This document shows positions 34,160-46,941 of a stretch of DNA of 64,000 bases, one piece after another. Under the pieces are notes generated by a model. That model saw only the letters and a program-made list of their open reading frames with translations, made no database searches and had not been told where the DNA came from. The position numbers and the translations under genes are program-made. How positions within the stretch are numbered: position 1 is the first letter of the stretch; every line of letters starts with the position of its first letter. Source of the DNA: Opisthorchis felineus (taxonomy: Eukaryota > Platyhelminthes > Trematoda > Opisthorchiida > Opisthorchiidae); contig SJOL01004646.1 of NCBI GenBank assembly GCA_004794785.1, forward strand, positions 165,081-229,080, in the 5' to 3' direction.

Positions 34160-37100
34160 CTAAGGATGACAACCATAGGGGCAATGGAATACCGCTATAT
34201 CATCCATCACCACCTTGATCGCATGTTAATGGGCAGCTCCCTATAACAGTGCTGGCAGGGGATGCGGTATTACCTCACAAACTAAGGAAATTGTCGAACG
34301 ACGAAGAAATAACAGGCCGGTGCCCATTGTTTTGCCAATATGTTTACGCCGGCTGACGGCTAGCAATAGACCTTCTCTGGTTCACTTGCTGACCTCACTC
34401 CCCCGGTTGTACACCGGTGCCAAGGCCATGTATGCAGCACTACATTCGGTGCAGCTCAAAAAGTCTGTGGTAGGGGTTTAGTGGTCTGACTGCTGCTCAC
34501 CGGCAAATCCAATTTGGGTGTCACCCATTCATCGAGGGATCAAAATCGCAACGCCAAGAGACATAATATAACCGAGCCAAGTGCCACCCTTTTATTGCTC
34601 CCTGAGAAAGCTGCTCAGTGGCAAGGCATTGATGGGGAACGAGAAAGTGAGTGGCACTATATCCTGTCGAAGTGTAAGTTACTCAGATTACTGATCAGCT
34701 ACTCTTGGTCGAACAGTGTAGTCTTATATTACTAGGAGGTCTTTTATGCCAATAAATATTCAATACTCACGAAGGCTTTGATAAGGGTCTATCCAGATGT
34801 TCCACAAAATGAAGAGTCAAACCGCCTGTGTTCGGGTGCATGAATAACCAGCGCACTCCCGTGTGTCTAATACCGAAATCGATGCAAGTCTGCGCCCTTG
34901 TATGATACTGATTCCACAGTACTGGCTACCCAGCTGCTAGTAATGTGACATAAGATTAACCCAGTTGGGAAGATTAAGGTAGCCATCAAAGGTGGCACGG
35001 GGAAGTCCGTTTTTACTGAAACCTGAATGGAGTGAGATAGGACACAATGGCTAGGGAGGACACATTGTCGTCAGATGATGTTTCCCAACATGGCTGCTTA
35101 CCAGTCTAACTTTCATGGGGTTTATATCAGTATCCTGCCTACCAAGTTATACCACTTTCGACAATGTAAAGATCTGTTGTCGTGAACAGGTGCCATCATT
35201 CGACAAGAGTTGAACGACCTATTTGGATTCGACAAAGCCATATACATATATATTCAACTAAAATGGATTTCCTTGCTTTCCTGTCACGCAACATTAATAA
35301 AAAAAAGCTGACGTCCCACCGCACACTAGATGGCGAAGATTCTCTTAGTTACCCTTTAATTCATGCTCACAACACCACCTACGTCTTCAACACCAATACG
35401 CCACTAAGAGTTGGAACAGAATGAATTTTGGACAGAAATCTAACTCAGAATATAAGATGGGCCTTGATGAAGCTGATTAAAACACAAACAGAGAAGTGCG
35501 TTATAAAATTATACGTCTAGTCCTTAATACCATCCCGTTGATATTTTTTATGTATGCGCTCCAGTCGTTTAATCTCGAGATATCGATAGTTGTACGGCTA
35601 TATTTCTAAGGTGTACTAGGTGACACTTTGTCGAGTGCTTCTTTATGCCAATTTAAAAGCAGCCATCAATTTGGTTTGAGAGTCGCAACTATGCATCCCC
35701 GTACACTCATCGTGCTAATATATCCCACAGCCTTAAGTAAACCGTCAAAAGTTAGCTCCTGAGGAAATGAAGAACCCGAGACGGAATTCCAGGATTTTAG
35801 CATTATTGAAGGTCGAAATTCGTTGTTCTGTTGGATAGAGCAGTTTGTGACTAACTTTCAGACCGCCTGATCGTGTTAAAGGAGCAAAAAAGAACCCATA
35901 AAAACGTGTACCGGTGAACTGAAGCCAAGCGGAAGACCACCAGTAGTCGGAAATAATCTCCAAGACATCTTCATAACAAGGACTTTCAATGCAATCCAGC
36001 AAAAAGAATAACAAAAAAATAACTCTGGGATGACAGATGACCAAATGGATGATGAACTTTAACCCGGAGCCTCAGCTATTTCTTCCTTTCGTTCTAACAA
36101 CACTTGCATCTGTAAATATTAGGAGTGAAGAGAAAGAAACAGCCCACCTGGACATAAGGAGTGTCAACAGACTTGATCGGGAAAATTGTGCGGTCCACTA
36201 TGTTATGTTTCTTGTGGCTATCCTCGATCCAGGACATTGGCGAAGTCTGGAACAAAAGTATAATTGTGCGGCATAAATCGATGACTGTTTCGCTAAACAT
36301 GGTTCAATGCTGCGTGCGATTCATACTGCTACAAATCAATCAGGATGCGGATAAGGCTTCCGCGCATCTCAGCACGATCTTTTTTCCGTAAGTTGTATTA
36401 ACTTTTCCCATATTCAAACCACGTAAGCATACCCTTTGAAAATATGACTTGGTATACCGTTTAGTGTGCTTTTCAGGTCACTCAGACAGTCCGAATGAAA
36501 ATCGTCTTGTGTGGAGGTGAACAGGTTGTTTTGTTTGGAATCCCACCAAAGACTTTCATCATTCTTATACCCGCGTGTTTCTGCCCAAATGCTTTTCTTG
36601 TCTTAAATCTTCTAGTCAAACTAGCCACAGGCGGAAACAGAGAGGTGTAGTCGCTTAGCAACTGTGAGCTCAGTATCGATCATCTAGCCAACATAAGAAC
36701 TTGTAGACTGCGTGTTCGAGATTTACCAATCAGGTAGCTCTCAGTGGCGTTGGACTCCTGAGTGAACGAGACCAAACCGGCTGCAGATAACAAATTGCCA
36801 CGCCACATTTCATCGACTGACGGATACTTCTTGTGGTGAGCCACTCACCACAGGAAAACATCCGCACTAGCTCCACGTAGTCTATTTCAAGTCGCTTGCC
36901 TAATTTGTACTAAGCAGCACTCTGGACACAGTATCTATCCTTCACATTACAAGCATAGTTCTTTGTGGACAGCAACTTTCATTTCTACTCTGAAGTGTTC
37001 AGGTGGTGCTCCATGAACCTAGAATCCTTCTGCGAATAGAAAAAATCGCTCCTTACGGTATGGAATTTACAATTGGTTCAGATAATCACAGCCTAAGTGT

Positions 37101-40100
37101 TCAACAGTGTTCCGGCGCCAAACTAATACTAGCCACCCGCTGCATTTCCTAAAAACGCATTTTGCAGGAATACCTCGCTTCATCGATAGATACCTCGTGA
37201 AAAGCCAGCTCAGAAAATTACGATGCCTGTTGACCAGGCCATGTTCAACGTCTTACACTTTTCAACCCGCGCTAGCAGCAGTGTCTCGTCAATGATCACA
37301 TTCAATAGTTAAAAAGGAACGTCGGATCGATGGTATGCTCTGTCAACTTGACACGTTCCGGCTACACAGACTGTACCGGTTGCCCAGTCCGGTTCGTATG
37401 GGGAATCAGTTGGAATTTAACCTGTCTGTAAATGTTGAAAACGTACCTCGTTTAGACTGTGTTCCGGTTTTCGTAAGCGAACACACAATTCCCATGTGGT
37501 CTCTGGAAACAAATGGCCGGATGAACATTTACTTTCAAATGACGTGTCAGAGAGGAACCCAAAGAAAACATACCAGTGTGTCACAGTGTAAGTGACTAGC
37601 TGGGAACAATCCGATAAAACCCATAAAAGGTGAGCTTGTATTTACTTCTGGGTGGTAGGATGCATCGCAGTCAGGCAAGCCAGTGTTTGCATGCACTTTA
37701 CTGAAACCCTCTCATTCTGGACACTCTCGAACAACTAAAGTACACATAAAAAACCATGTGTTGGTAATAGTTATGGAGGGAGGCATCTTATCAGGAGGCA
37801 AGGGGCGAAACCCAGGTGTAGACTGAGATCGTTTGTCTCAGTGCTGAAAACCACTGATAAGGGTGGGTAAAAATCAATGAAACGAAAGAAGAAACCCTTG
37901 TCAGCTTCCGGGTGCGTGCCAGTATCTTAAAACAGAACGTGTGTCGGATTCATTTCAAAAATCGGCAATAAACGTTTTCATCTGGTCTGCTTGGATGAAG
38001 GCGACAAATTATCCAATACTGACACAGAAATCTCGAATTCGGCATAGAAAGGTCGCCGCGCAGCCAGTGTCAAGCAAGTCAGCAAAAGTACCAGCAATAA
38101 AACTCTGGAATTCCACTCCTTCCCGCCAGATTTCGAAGATCCCTTTTTCGAAGGTCACCATATCAATGAGCTACTTAGCTAAGATGACCGAAATTATTTG
38201 AGGGTGGAGCTGGAGCACTCGATGCACAGCCAGTGAACCACTGTAGTGACAGCAGCTTGGAAGACTGCAGTTAAAAATAATAAATTTTATCCCCCAACAA
38301 GTGCTTTTCACCGTTGATACTTCATTATTTCGAAAAATAATGGAAAAGGAGGGTGGATTTACAACAGATCCGAATTTTTTAAGACATCGCATATACCGGA
38401 AGGAGAAACGAGATGGGTGTACGTGGAATTCCTTCATAAACAGAGGCACCTCTAAAAATACGAGGTATCTTACAGGCAGTTACTTTTGACAGTTTTCCAT
38501 CAGTGAAATATCATTTAGGTTTTTTAGCAACGTGGTGGCTAGGTTTGTGTAAACTACGATGCTGGATTCCTGGCCTTTGAGATAACAGAAATTATTTCCA
38601 TAACTACTTTCAAAAATTCTAGATGATGTTGACTCACGGATACCCCAAGTTTCATATTTCCCTCGTTCACCATGAGACAAATGGAGAAGAAGTTCTGAAT
38701 TTCGGCAGTTATTTGAATTTTAACAAAAAATGTGCCAATATATGTTCTTTATCGACACACGTTCAGACGTTCTTCGTAATATCACGTTCGACCGTTTAAT
38801 TGCTGTCTCACGTTTAATAAACATAGCCATCACCCATTTATGTAAGCACAACGAGTGACGATTATTATTGTCCTGTTCAATCACAGCTGCATGTTACATC
38901 TATCCTGGATGACACGGATGCTTAATAACCGTATCGCTGTTGACACGTGCACGCTTACAGATACACCCACATCACTATCAAGAAACGTAATATATCTGGA
39001 TAATTCTATTCAGAACGTGAATCCATATGTTAGGTGATCGATGACCAATCCAACTGTTTTCAGCATTCAGTTCGCACTGCTTGAAATGCGTTGTAACCTT
39101 CGGGATTGTGGCCTCTGTGAGGGCTTAGCGGAAAGCATGTTCGTCTACCCACCTTTCTTCTGAAATGATGGGGTTGGAATAAACAAAATGCAAGAAAATA
39201 AGAGAGAAAAGCAGTGTGGCGATGTCGTAGCTGCCGTCAATGTGAAGCTTGTTTGGATGACGCACACGGGGTGAACGATTGGATGACGAAGAACACGATA
39301 AAAAATTTGTTCTTGAAAGTCTACAACCGATGAAAAATGAGGGCGCTACTGTAGCGGATAAACAGAACGATAGACCATAAACTATGCGAATTTAGATTAC
39401 TGTCACGACAGAATTTTTGGACAACTGTAGGGACAATGAATTTTCACAGTTCTACTCGAACATAGGAACATCCATTCCACTAACCCACTAACATACAGAT
39501 GAATGTGCTGCCTAATTTGGAAGGATGTTTGCATCGGCAACAAGGAATGCGTTTCAAGTTGAACGCAACGTGGACAAGTCACCTAAATAGTTTTTAGAAT
39601 GACACGAGATGCGCATGATCAGGGAAGTAAATGAAATAACAAGAACACGCCAACTGTGACTGATTTTTATAGGAGCGCGCTGCCCAGTTGGCCCAGTGGA
39701 TAGCGGGATCCAACGGGCAATGCCTGCTCACAAGTTGGCTGTCGGCTCCTGTCTTTGTAATTTGTACATGTAGGTCAGAAACGAAGACGTAGAAATCAGG
39801 GTTTATTTACGTAAGTGACGACGGCTACGACATAGCAATACAGTATTTGGGAGCAATAAGAACGGGTCTCAAAGTCAATAACCGCTACCCTGAGCAATCC
39901 ATCCACCGAAGACTAGGATGTACCAAAAAGGCGACTGCAATCAGCTCTGTTTTTACAACATGAATTCCATTATGTACAGGGCAAGTTCTCCGGAGCAGAA
40001 GGAAAGTAGAATTAGGTAAAAATTTTCAAACTATAGTAAAATTGTCCTGGATTTCCAGACAAGGTCGAAGAAGCGAAACCTGGGGTTTTCGAATACAGAT

Positions 40101-43100
40101 AAACGATGGAGCATTTATTCACACTTTGCTTTATCCATGGGATATAGGGGTCGGTTGTAGATCTTACCAACTGTGTAAAAACACTGTACAGCAGCTGGAT
40201 GAGATGGAATTCCATAGGATAACAGTCTAAGACTTCCAAAAGGTCTTACTGATATTCCTCGGTATTTCAGATGGGACATGGTTTATGGGCGAATTCGCCC
40301 CCAATGCACTTCTCTTAGGTTGCTGTGTTTTCCACAAATGGATTTCATCACAGAAAGCTTTCTAAAGCGAATGGTTTACGGAATGGATTGGGAGATTAAG
40401 ACCCCAAAACAGCATTCGATGCCAACTTGCTTCGCTCATCCATGCTTCCTGAAAACATATGCTTGAGATTTTCAGGATGCTGACTGTCCTACAAAAATGC
40501 TGCAGACCCTGCTTAGAGTAACCTTGTCTGACCAGCAATAGTAATCTTGCCATTTTCACTGGCTTCGAGATACAACATATGTCGCACACGGTTGTAAGAT
40601 ACCGCCCGCCAAGTCTGTAGGAGCCCAGTGTGCCCCGCCACCCCAAGTCCTTGTATTAGGTTACCGGCATTTGCGCACAGAATGTCGAGAACGCTTCACA
40701 CAAAGGAATGGATAAACGAACAAAATTATCAACCGTATTTCGGGTTTGGATTGCAGGGATTACACTGGCTGGGCTTTTTAGGGGAGATCACCCAACGTTA
40801 GGATGCGAGCACACCGGTGATTTCAAGCTTGTTCAATAAGCTGGTTGTGGACATCCACTACTCATGGATCGACCGAAGAAGCAAAGGGACTAAGCAGCCT
40901 GCTGATCCTTGGACGTACGGCAGAATTTTTCGTAAAACCTCTCGCTGGAGTTCGTTTGATTCGTTTCCGGTGCGCGATTCATTTTTATTTCCACTGGTTT
41001 GCTGACATGACTCATCAGGTGGTTGACTTTCATGGTGTGTGTGGGATCTACCTGGTTTCCCATGAAATGCCTACGATATTCTGATCCAATTTTCAGTATG
41101 GAACTCGAATTTCGAGATTGTTTTGCAAAATTCCCACTCGATTCCATGAAGCCGTGGATTAATTGTCCTGCAAATTTGTGCAAAGACTCGTTAGGTAATT
41201 TGATTCTAGTGCGTTGAATCTTCGACACGACCACACTTGGTGCGCCTGGTAAGGCATGTGCTGCATCAAGGTCTGAATGTTCCAGCACCGAGTGTTGATC
41301 CAACGGACAACTTCTGACGTTTGTGAAAAGATGGCAAACATGTGCCCAGACGAATGACGTCGAGAAAACCAGGATTCCTTGCGTTCTGACAGTCTCGAAG
41401 TGGTTGACACCGACGTCGCAATATTGTGCACTACTAACGATGTTGGAGTAGCTAGATGGATAATTAAATTTTCGCCCCCAGCCGGGCGTGACAGTTATGT
41501 TCTGGCGACTACCATGTTTTCAGATACAAGCTAGAGATCCGTGACCAGGTTAGTCATAGTAACAAAACTTTGAAGTGAAATTTGCTACTAATTGAAGATT
41601 TTGAGGTGAAGCTGACCAGGTACCACACCTTTCGTTGAGACTATTTAACTGACAGGTGCTGCCACTCTCCGTTGTGTGACACGTAGGTTCGAATTTGGTG
41701 TGTCCCCCGACCACACGAAACTTATCATGGTTTCTTGTTAAAATATCGGAAAAGAGATAAATCTGGGCCCAAATTATTGTTCCTGACTACTCCGGTGCCT
41801 CGGTATATGGATATGGTGGGCTTTAAGCGTAGAATTACTTGCACGCATTTGTAGCATCTGTTCAGAACGTTGCTTTAATGCTATGGTTCTAAAGTCACTC
41901 TGGCTGCACTAGAAAGTAATGGCTGTTTCGTGGAAAAACAATAATCCGGTTTTGTAGTGAAATAAAGCAAGTCAGCATAACAATAGAGCAAGGGTAAAAT
42001 TACTACATGTACGTATCAACGTGCCTCCTGCTCCAGGCATAGCTAGGTAGACTGTATTCATCACAACTGGAGCACTTATTTATGATAATATATGATAATA
42101 TGATATGCATGATAATAAAAGTTAGTCCTGCGAGTGGTTCCATGGCTCAGAAAGTGTTTCCCCGGACTGATGACAAAATTATATACACAAAGTTTAAAAC
42201 AACACCTGCGTCCATGGTATACTGTAGACATTCAAAAGTCTGTACATTCTTCCAAAGCAGGGAAACCCATTCCAACGCCCTGAATTCTATTTTCCCATAT
42301 GGAAGTCGGCAGAGGTTAATAATAACGACTGATGTTCGAATTCGAGGTATCTGACGATCTTGAAAAGTAAACCCTGGTCAAAAAGAAAACGTTGGAATAT
42401 GCACCCAGCCTAAACTTATCATTAAGATTCATGGCACAGAAAGCCCCATGACATCGGAGAAGCCCTTTTCAGTTGCCCCTTGGATCGGTTCGAAGGTGGA
42501 ATACTGCGTCGAGAATGTCATTATGCACCCTCACCACTGCACCTGTGTCCACATAAATGTTTCGATAAGGAGGTGGACGAAGGCAAAACTGGCAACTACT
42601 TGAGACTCAAGGCTGAGCGAGTTTTTGACGGGAAACTGGGACCTAAATTTGAGGCAACACTCGACGACTTTTATAAAGAGACTGTGCGCCTAAAAAGAAA
42701 CCCTCCATTGAGAAGTAGGATAGAAATGATGATGCACACTTAGAAATGCTGACAAAATAAAACGTACACGTGGTTTCTTTCAAAATTAAAGTTGAGAAAA
42801 ATCAAACCAAAACCTACCAACGTCTATTGGAGGATAAGTGCATTCTAGCAGGTTCAAACGAATCAAGGCAGTCGCAAAGTGCTCTTGAAGTTGCAACAAC
42901 AACATATCCTTTCTGAAATGAGAAATAGGAGTAACATAACAGTACACCGAGAAGCTCTATTCAAAGCACTCACTCGAAGAATTTTTTTTGCTCTTCTCCC
43001 CTCCCCTAACACACAAGACCGCGACCGAGAAAAAGAGCAACAGACTCACATTTCGCTTCCTCTAGGACCCGCCAGCAACCCGTACCCTTGCCATACTAGT

Positions 43101-44494
43101 CATTTCCACTAGGGAAGTAAGACAAAAGGCTGCTTATCCTAAAGGCATCAGTCTATGAACAACAGGTACTTTGCTCACTGTACGGGGGACCTAATAGGAA
43201 ACTCGGCAATGGGAGATAACTGTACAAGTGGTCAGGTCCTGACAACCCAGTGCAAAAGAGTGATTCAGTCGCAAATAGTTCCTGGATTTTGCTGGACGCC
43301 AAAAACTGCTTTACCTTGCTGTTAGAAAAACAAGGCTGGAGTTTCAGTAAAATCCGAATTCCCAGGACCCAAAAAAGTACTGAATTAGGTAGCCTTTTGG
43401 AAATGTCAGAATGCATGGATTACCCAACCGAGATCACAGCCGGACGGCCTATTGAGAATTGGACCGGAAGTGATATATTTCGTCAGGTCTTCCAACTGCC
43501 AATCTACACACCCATCACAATAAAAGTCACAGGACGCAAGTTTTTCACCGTAGCAAAACTGAGGAAGGTGAAGGACAGAATTTAAAGTAGAAGTGGACGC
43601 AAAGGAAGTACAGATTCATCTAATCGTACTGTCACATGGAGGTATTCTCAGCCATGAGTTCCCACCAGTTCGCTCACGACAGCACTTTGCTTTAATTTGG
43701 TTGGGGGTCTGGATGACACCTGGAATGACGTTTCTTCGTAACTGTTTTTTGAATCCAGAAATTCGGATTTGAGGAAATAATCGGGTATGTTAGCACACGA
43801 CACGTTTTTAAGTCTTACGGATCGGGGGTGAGATCATGACTTCAAGTTAGCCATTGCAGAACCAGATCATTTCATAATGACGTAAGAAGTGTGAAATGCT
43901 GCAATTTTCTTGGAAGCATCCCATCCCTACCTACTGGTGGTAGTAATCGATGTTTACATGTCTGAATGAACGCACGAGAGTCTAGGATACAAGTTGGTAG
44001 TGTCAATCCATTCGCTCCGAAACTATAGGAGGCCTCGAATTTAAGGCCGAACAGAGAAGGGTGGAGCCTGAGGTTGGTTCGGTCAGACAATGCGCTTAGA
44101 TGATACAAAAGATCACAATGCTGAAGTAATAAGTGCAGAATTATGTTGGTCTGAGGTGGCCTCAGGTTCAACGCTACTTACTCTGCATCGAATCGCCTGT
44201 TACGATGGGTGGAGGAGCACTGAAATTATTTAAGGTGCAAAATAAGCTGAGCGATACGCCAAATGCATGTTAGTATCCTAGGAATGGTTAGGTTTGGTAG
44301 TAGTCTAAACAAATATTACTAGTTTACGGTGTGTTCTCAGCCAGTGGGATAAGAGAGTTTGCTACATCAACCGGTATTCAAGACTCTGATGCATTGATCA
44401 AGGCCTTAACAACCATATCGCGATATCTCGAATATCGTACCAACTGAAACATGAGGCGGCCTGGTGTGGCACATTCAGTTGCTTAAAAACATCA

Positions 44495-44705
44495 TAAACG
44501 AGAGATTTAGCCGGGTTCCAGGTGAGTCTTCCACAAAACCAAATTGATTTGCAAATGAGTGTATTTCACTAATTTAGTGCAATTTGGGTTCAAGTAGAAC
44601 ATAAGGTTAACGGAAACTCGGGGACTGCACCTACCTGATGAGCCCCGAAAAGAGTGAAACCGGTCGCGGGCTATCGAAGAGTTTGCAGCAACCTTATGAG
44701 TAGTG
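44495..44705 (+). repeat. hammerhead-bearing dispersed repeat family alpha, copy C
   Basis: Shares CATAAACGAGAGATTTAG, AAACCAAATTGAT, TTGGGTTCAAGTAGAACAT, ACGGAAACTCGGG and CTACCTGATGAG with copy B, and AACCTTATGAGTAGTG with copy A. All three copies are in the + orientation. It is independent of the Penelope remnant by position, showing that the family disperses on its own or as solo terminal repeats. Confidence 0.65.
44629..44671 (+). ncRNA. type I hammerhead ribozyme, partly decayed
   Basis: ACCTAC (44629-44634), CTGATGA (44635-44641), 14-nt spacer with loop CGAAAA (44642-44655), GAAAC (44656-44660), CG, GTC (44663-44665), then GCGGGC (44666-44671). Stem I pairs at four of six positions, one of them G-U. 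Stem II pairs at three of four. The catalytic core is intact, but weak stems make activity uncertain. Confidence 0.58.
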
Positions 44706-46756
44706 TATTACGTCTTTACCTTGGGTGCCTTGTCCGACCCTGCTAACAGTCTTCTGTTGAGTCCTAGGAGCTGTGTGTTCAAGCTCCACCAAATGTTTCG
44801 GAAGCGGCATCCTTCAAATGAATATTCGATGCAGCTCTTCACCAACAATACTGCAGGTAAGTATTGTAGTTCTTACCCAAGCAGCGGACAACGATTTGGA
44901 AATCTGACTACATCAGACCTGACGCTCTTCAAAACGTAATCCAAAGAGAATTTTAGCTGAGTGATCGCAACAGCAATGACAAACTGGCAACAGAACAAAC
45001 CATACCTTACACCAGTTGTCGAGGCTGAACACAAATCCGTTACCAGTATGCAAGTTTTTCAACCCAAATCGCAAGCGATCCTTTAACTGAGACGCATCCG
45101 TTGTGTGCGTGCCTTTTGTCCACACTCTCAGAAACCAAACAAACATCTTCACATACCATCCACTACTTCGTTATTTTCGGATAGTATCGCAGCCGCATTT
45201 TTCTTGATTTTCAATGGCACCACTACTTTTCAAAGTTCTGAAAAGCTTGGGTAGCTGTGCGACTTAAACTTCAATAACCTCTCCTCGAGGAGGAAGCTTA
45301 GAAAAGCATTGCAAAACATGGCTGTGCGTGACTGTGATAGTATTGGGATAGTCCTACCTCTTAAATGCGTGCAGCTCTGTTCTACGACTGAACTTGCTCT
45401 GTTTCGAGGTCGTATTGAAAAGGTGCTATAGCATGCTATATGCGCAAAGGCGTAAAAGTTCATGACACCAAGACTGAACCAGTAGCTTCTGTGAAGCGGC
45501 GATGAAGAAATATCAGTCCAGGCATGTGTCAAAAAACTAAAGCCAAGTGATTGTCGATGCGAAATGGCCGGAATGCGTGAAATCAAACTCTCGACCTGTG
45601 ACGGTATCATGGAATGGCCCTGAAATTGTCGCCCATCTCCCGCTTTAATTTCTGTCTGTAAAATCTAGATTGGTTTCCTGGCCAAAACGTGGAACAATAA
45701 AATTTTGCTACTTAAGTGATGTTGTTCCATCCCCTTTTCACCTTAAACTTACATTCTAAATTGATTTCCATGGCAGTATTCATTACTTTCGAACAAGTTG
45801 TTCACTATTCCACTGTTGACGAAATTGTACAGAAAGTCACAGATGGTCACGTAATTCCGTCGCGATAAATCGAACATTCCATTCTGCGTTTCTACATTGT
45901 TCGTTGGCTCCCATACAGTTTCTTTCGGTCAGACCCCACGAAAATAATCAAAGGACATCTAGGGAACCGGCGAATTTGCTGTTGTGGGACGCTCCAAGTG
46001 AACAAATTAGGTCTAAATTCCGTCAGATTCACTTTCTTGCTACCGCACAAGGTGCATCCTCGAAACTTTTCCTGCATTGCAAACATGATGCTTCCGTCCA
46101 ATATCAGACTCGTAATGAGACTGGGAAAACGCTGAATGTACTCTCCACTCCAGAAGGAAACGGGGTTTCGAGGTGCGGAGGCGTTTCTTTCAGAGGAGCA
46201 TACTTATTTGTTCTTGGTGTTGTTAGGCTTACACTGGGGTACTAGTCACTTATATCTTGCTATTCTTTCCACAATATTACCTTCTCTTCATAGTCACGGC
46301 TGTATTGCTGTGAACCATTGGTAACACTCCCAGTGATAACCAGACGAGACACGTGTTTTAAGGTCGCCAGTTACACGGAGCGTTTTACATCTAGTGATAT
46401 GTTGGCAAGTTCCACATCGCCATTGTTTCCAAAGTGACATGAGAGATTTGAATGAAAACGTGTAAAAATAGTTATTAGTTAGGGCCACAGTTCGGTGCGT
46501 GGGGCTTCAGCACTACGTATAAAAGGTAAACGACGTTGAAGGGAGAACCGATAACTGTTCTGACTCAATGAGGTAAACTGAGTTGCACATGCAAAGCGTT
46601 CCTCCTGAAGAAGCACCTCGTGATGAAACCCGTACTTTGCTTCGAAATGTCCCCCAACAAAAACGTTTCGCAAGGACCGGGATCAAAATTCCATAAATCA
46701 CGGTTTTTTATAATAAAAAAAGCTTAACTAGGAGTTCGAAGAGTAAATAAACAAAC

Positions 46757-46941
46757 CTGGCAAGTGCTTCGTCTATTCTTTCAAAGCGTAAAGCCAGACT
46801 CTCCAGATACTCCGAAGCGCCGGTTGCACACGGGTCGGGGGCTTTGAGTAATATACGAATTTCACGAATCAGAGGTAACCGAGGACGAAGCGACTCCACG
46901 CAATCGAATATGTACTTCTTTACATCAGGATTATTACAGAA
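46757..46941 (-). CDS. internal exon of an unidentified gene
   Basis: Bounded by a clean acceptor (CTTCCTCCCCATCAG) and a GCCAG/GTTTGT donor, open throughout its 185 nt (61 codons plus two bases). It encodes FCNNPDVKKYIFDCVESL, then RPRLPLIREIRILLK, then a Pro/Asp turn and EYLESLALRFERIDEAL. The composition and helical pattern look like a real, conserved intracellular protein. I cannot name the family with confidence. No partner exons were identified, so the gene presumably continues through large introns on the minus strand. Confidence 0.5.

Larger units (their letters stand above)
34160..46756. other. no confident gene; one repeat of family alpha
   Basis: The open frames are short and motif-free. 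At 39672-39700 a tRNA A-box-like string (TGGCCCAGTGGATAG) lacks a B box. TGATAATA runs occur at 42076-42118. A minus-strand frame at 45019-45120, bounded by AG and a GTATGG donor, could be an exon but has no recognised motif. Apart from the repeat at 44495-44705, I see nothing that can be named. Confidence 0.35.

Noticed and set aside
39672..39735. tRNA A-box-like sequence
   Set aside because: No B box at the proper distance and no match to the SINE family of this window.
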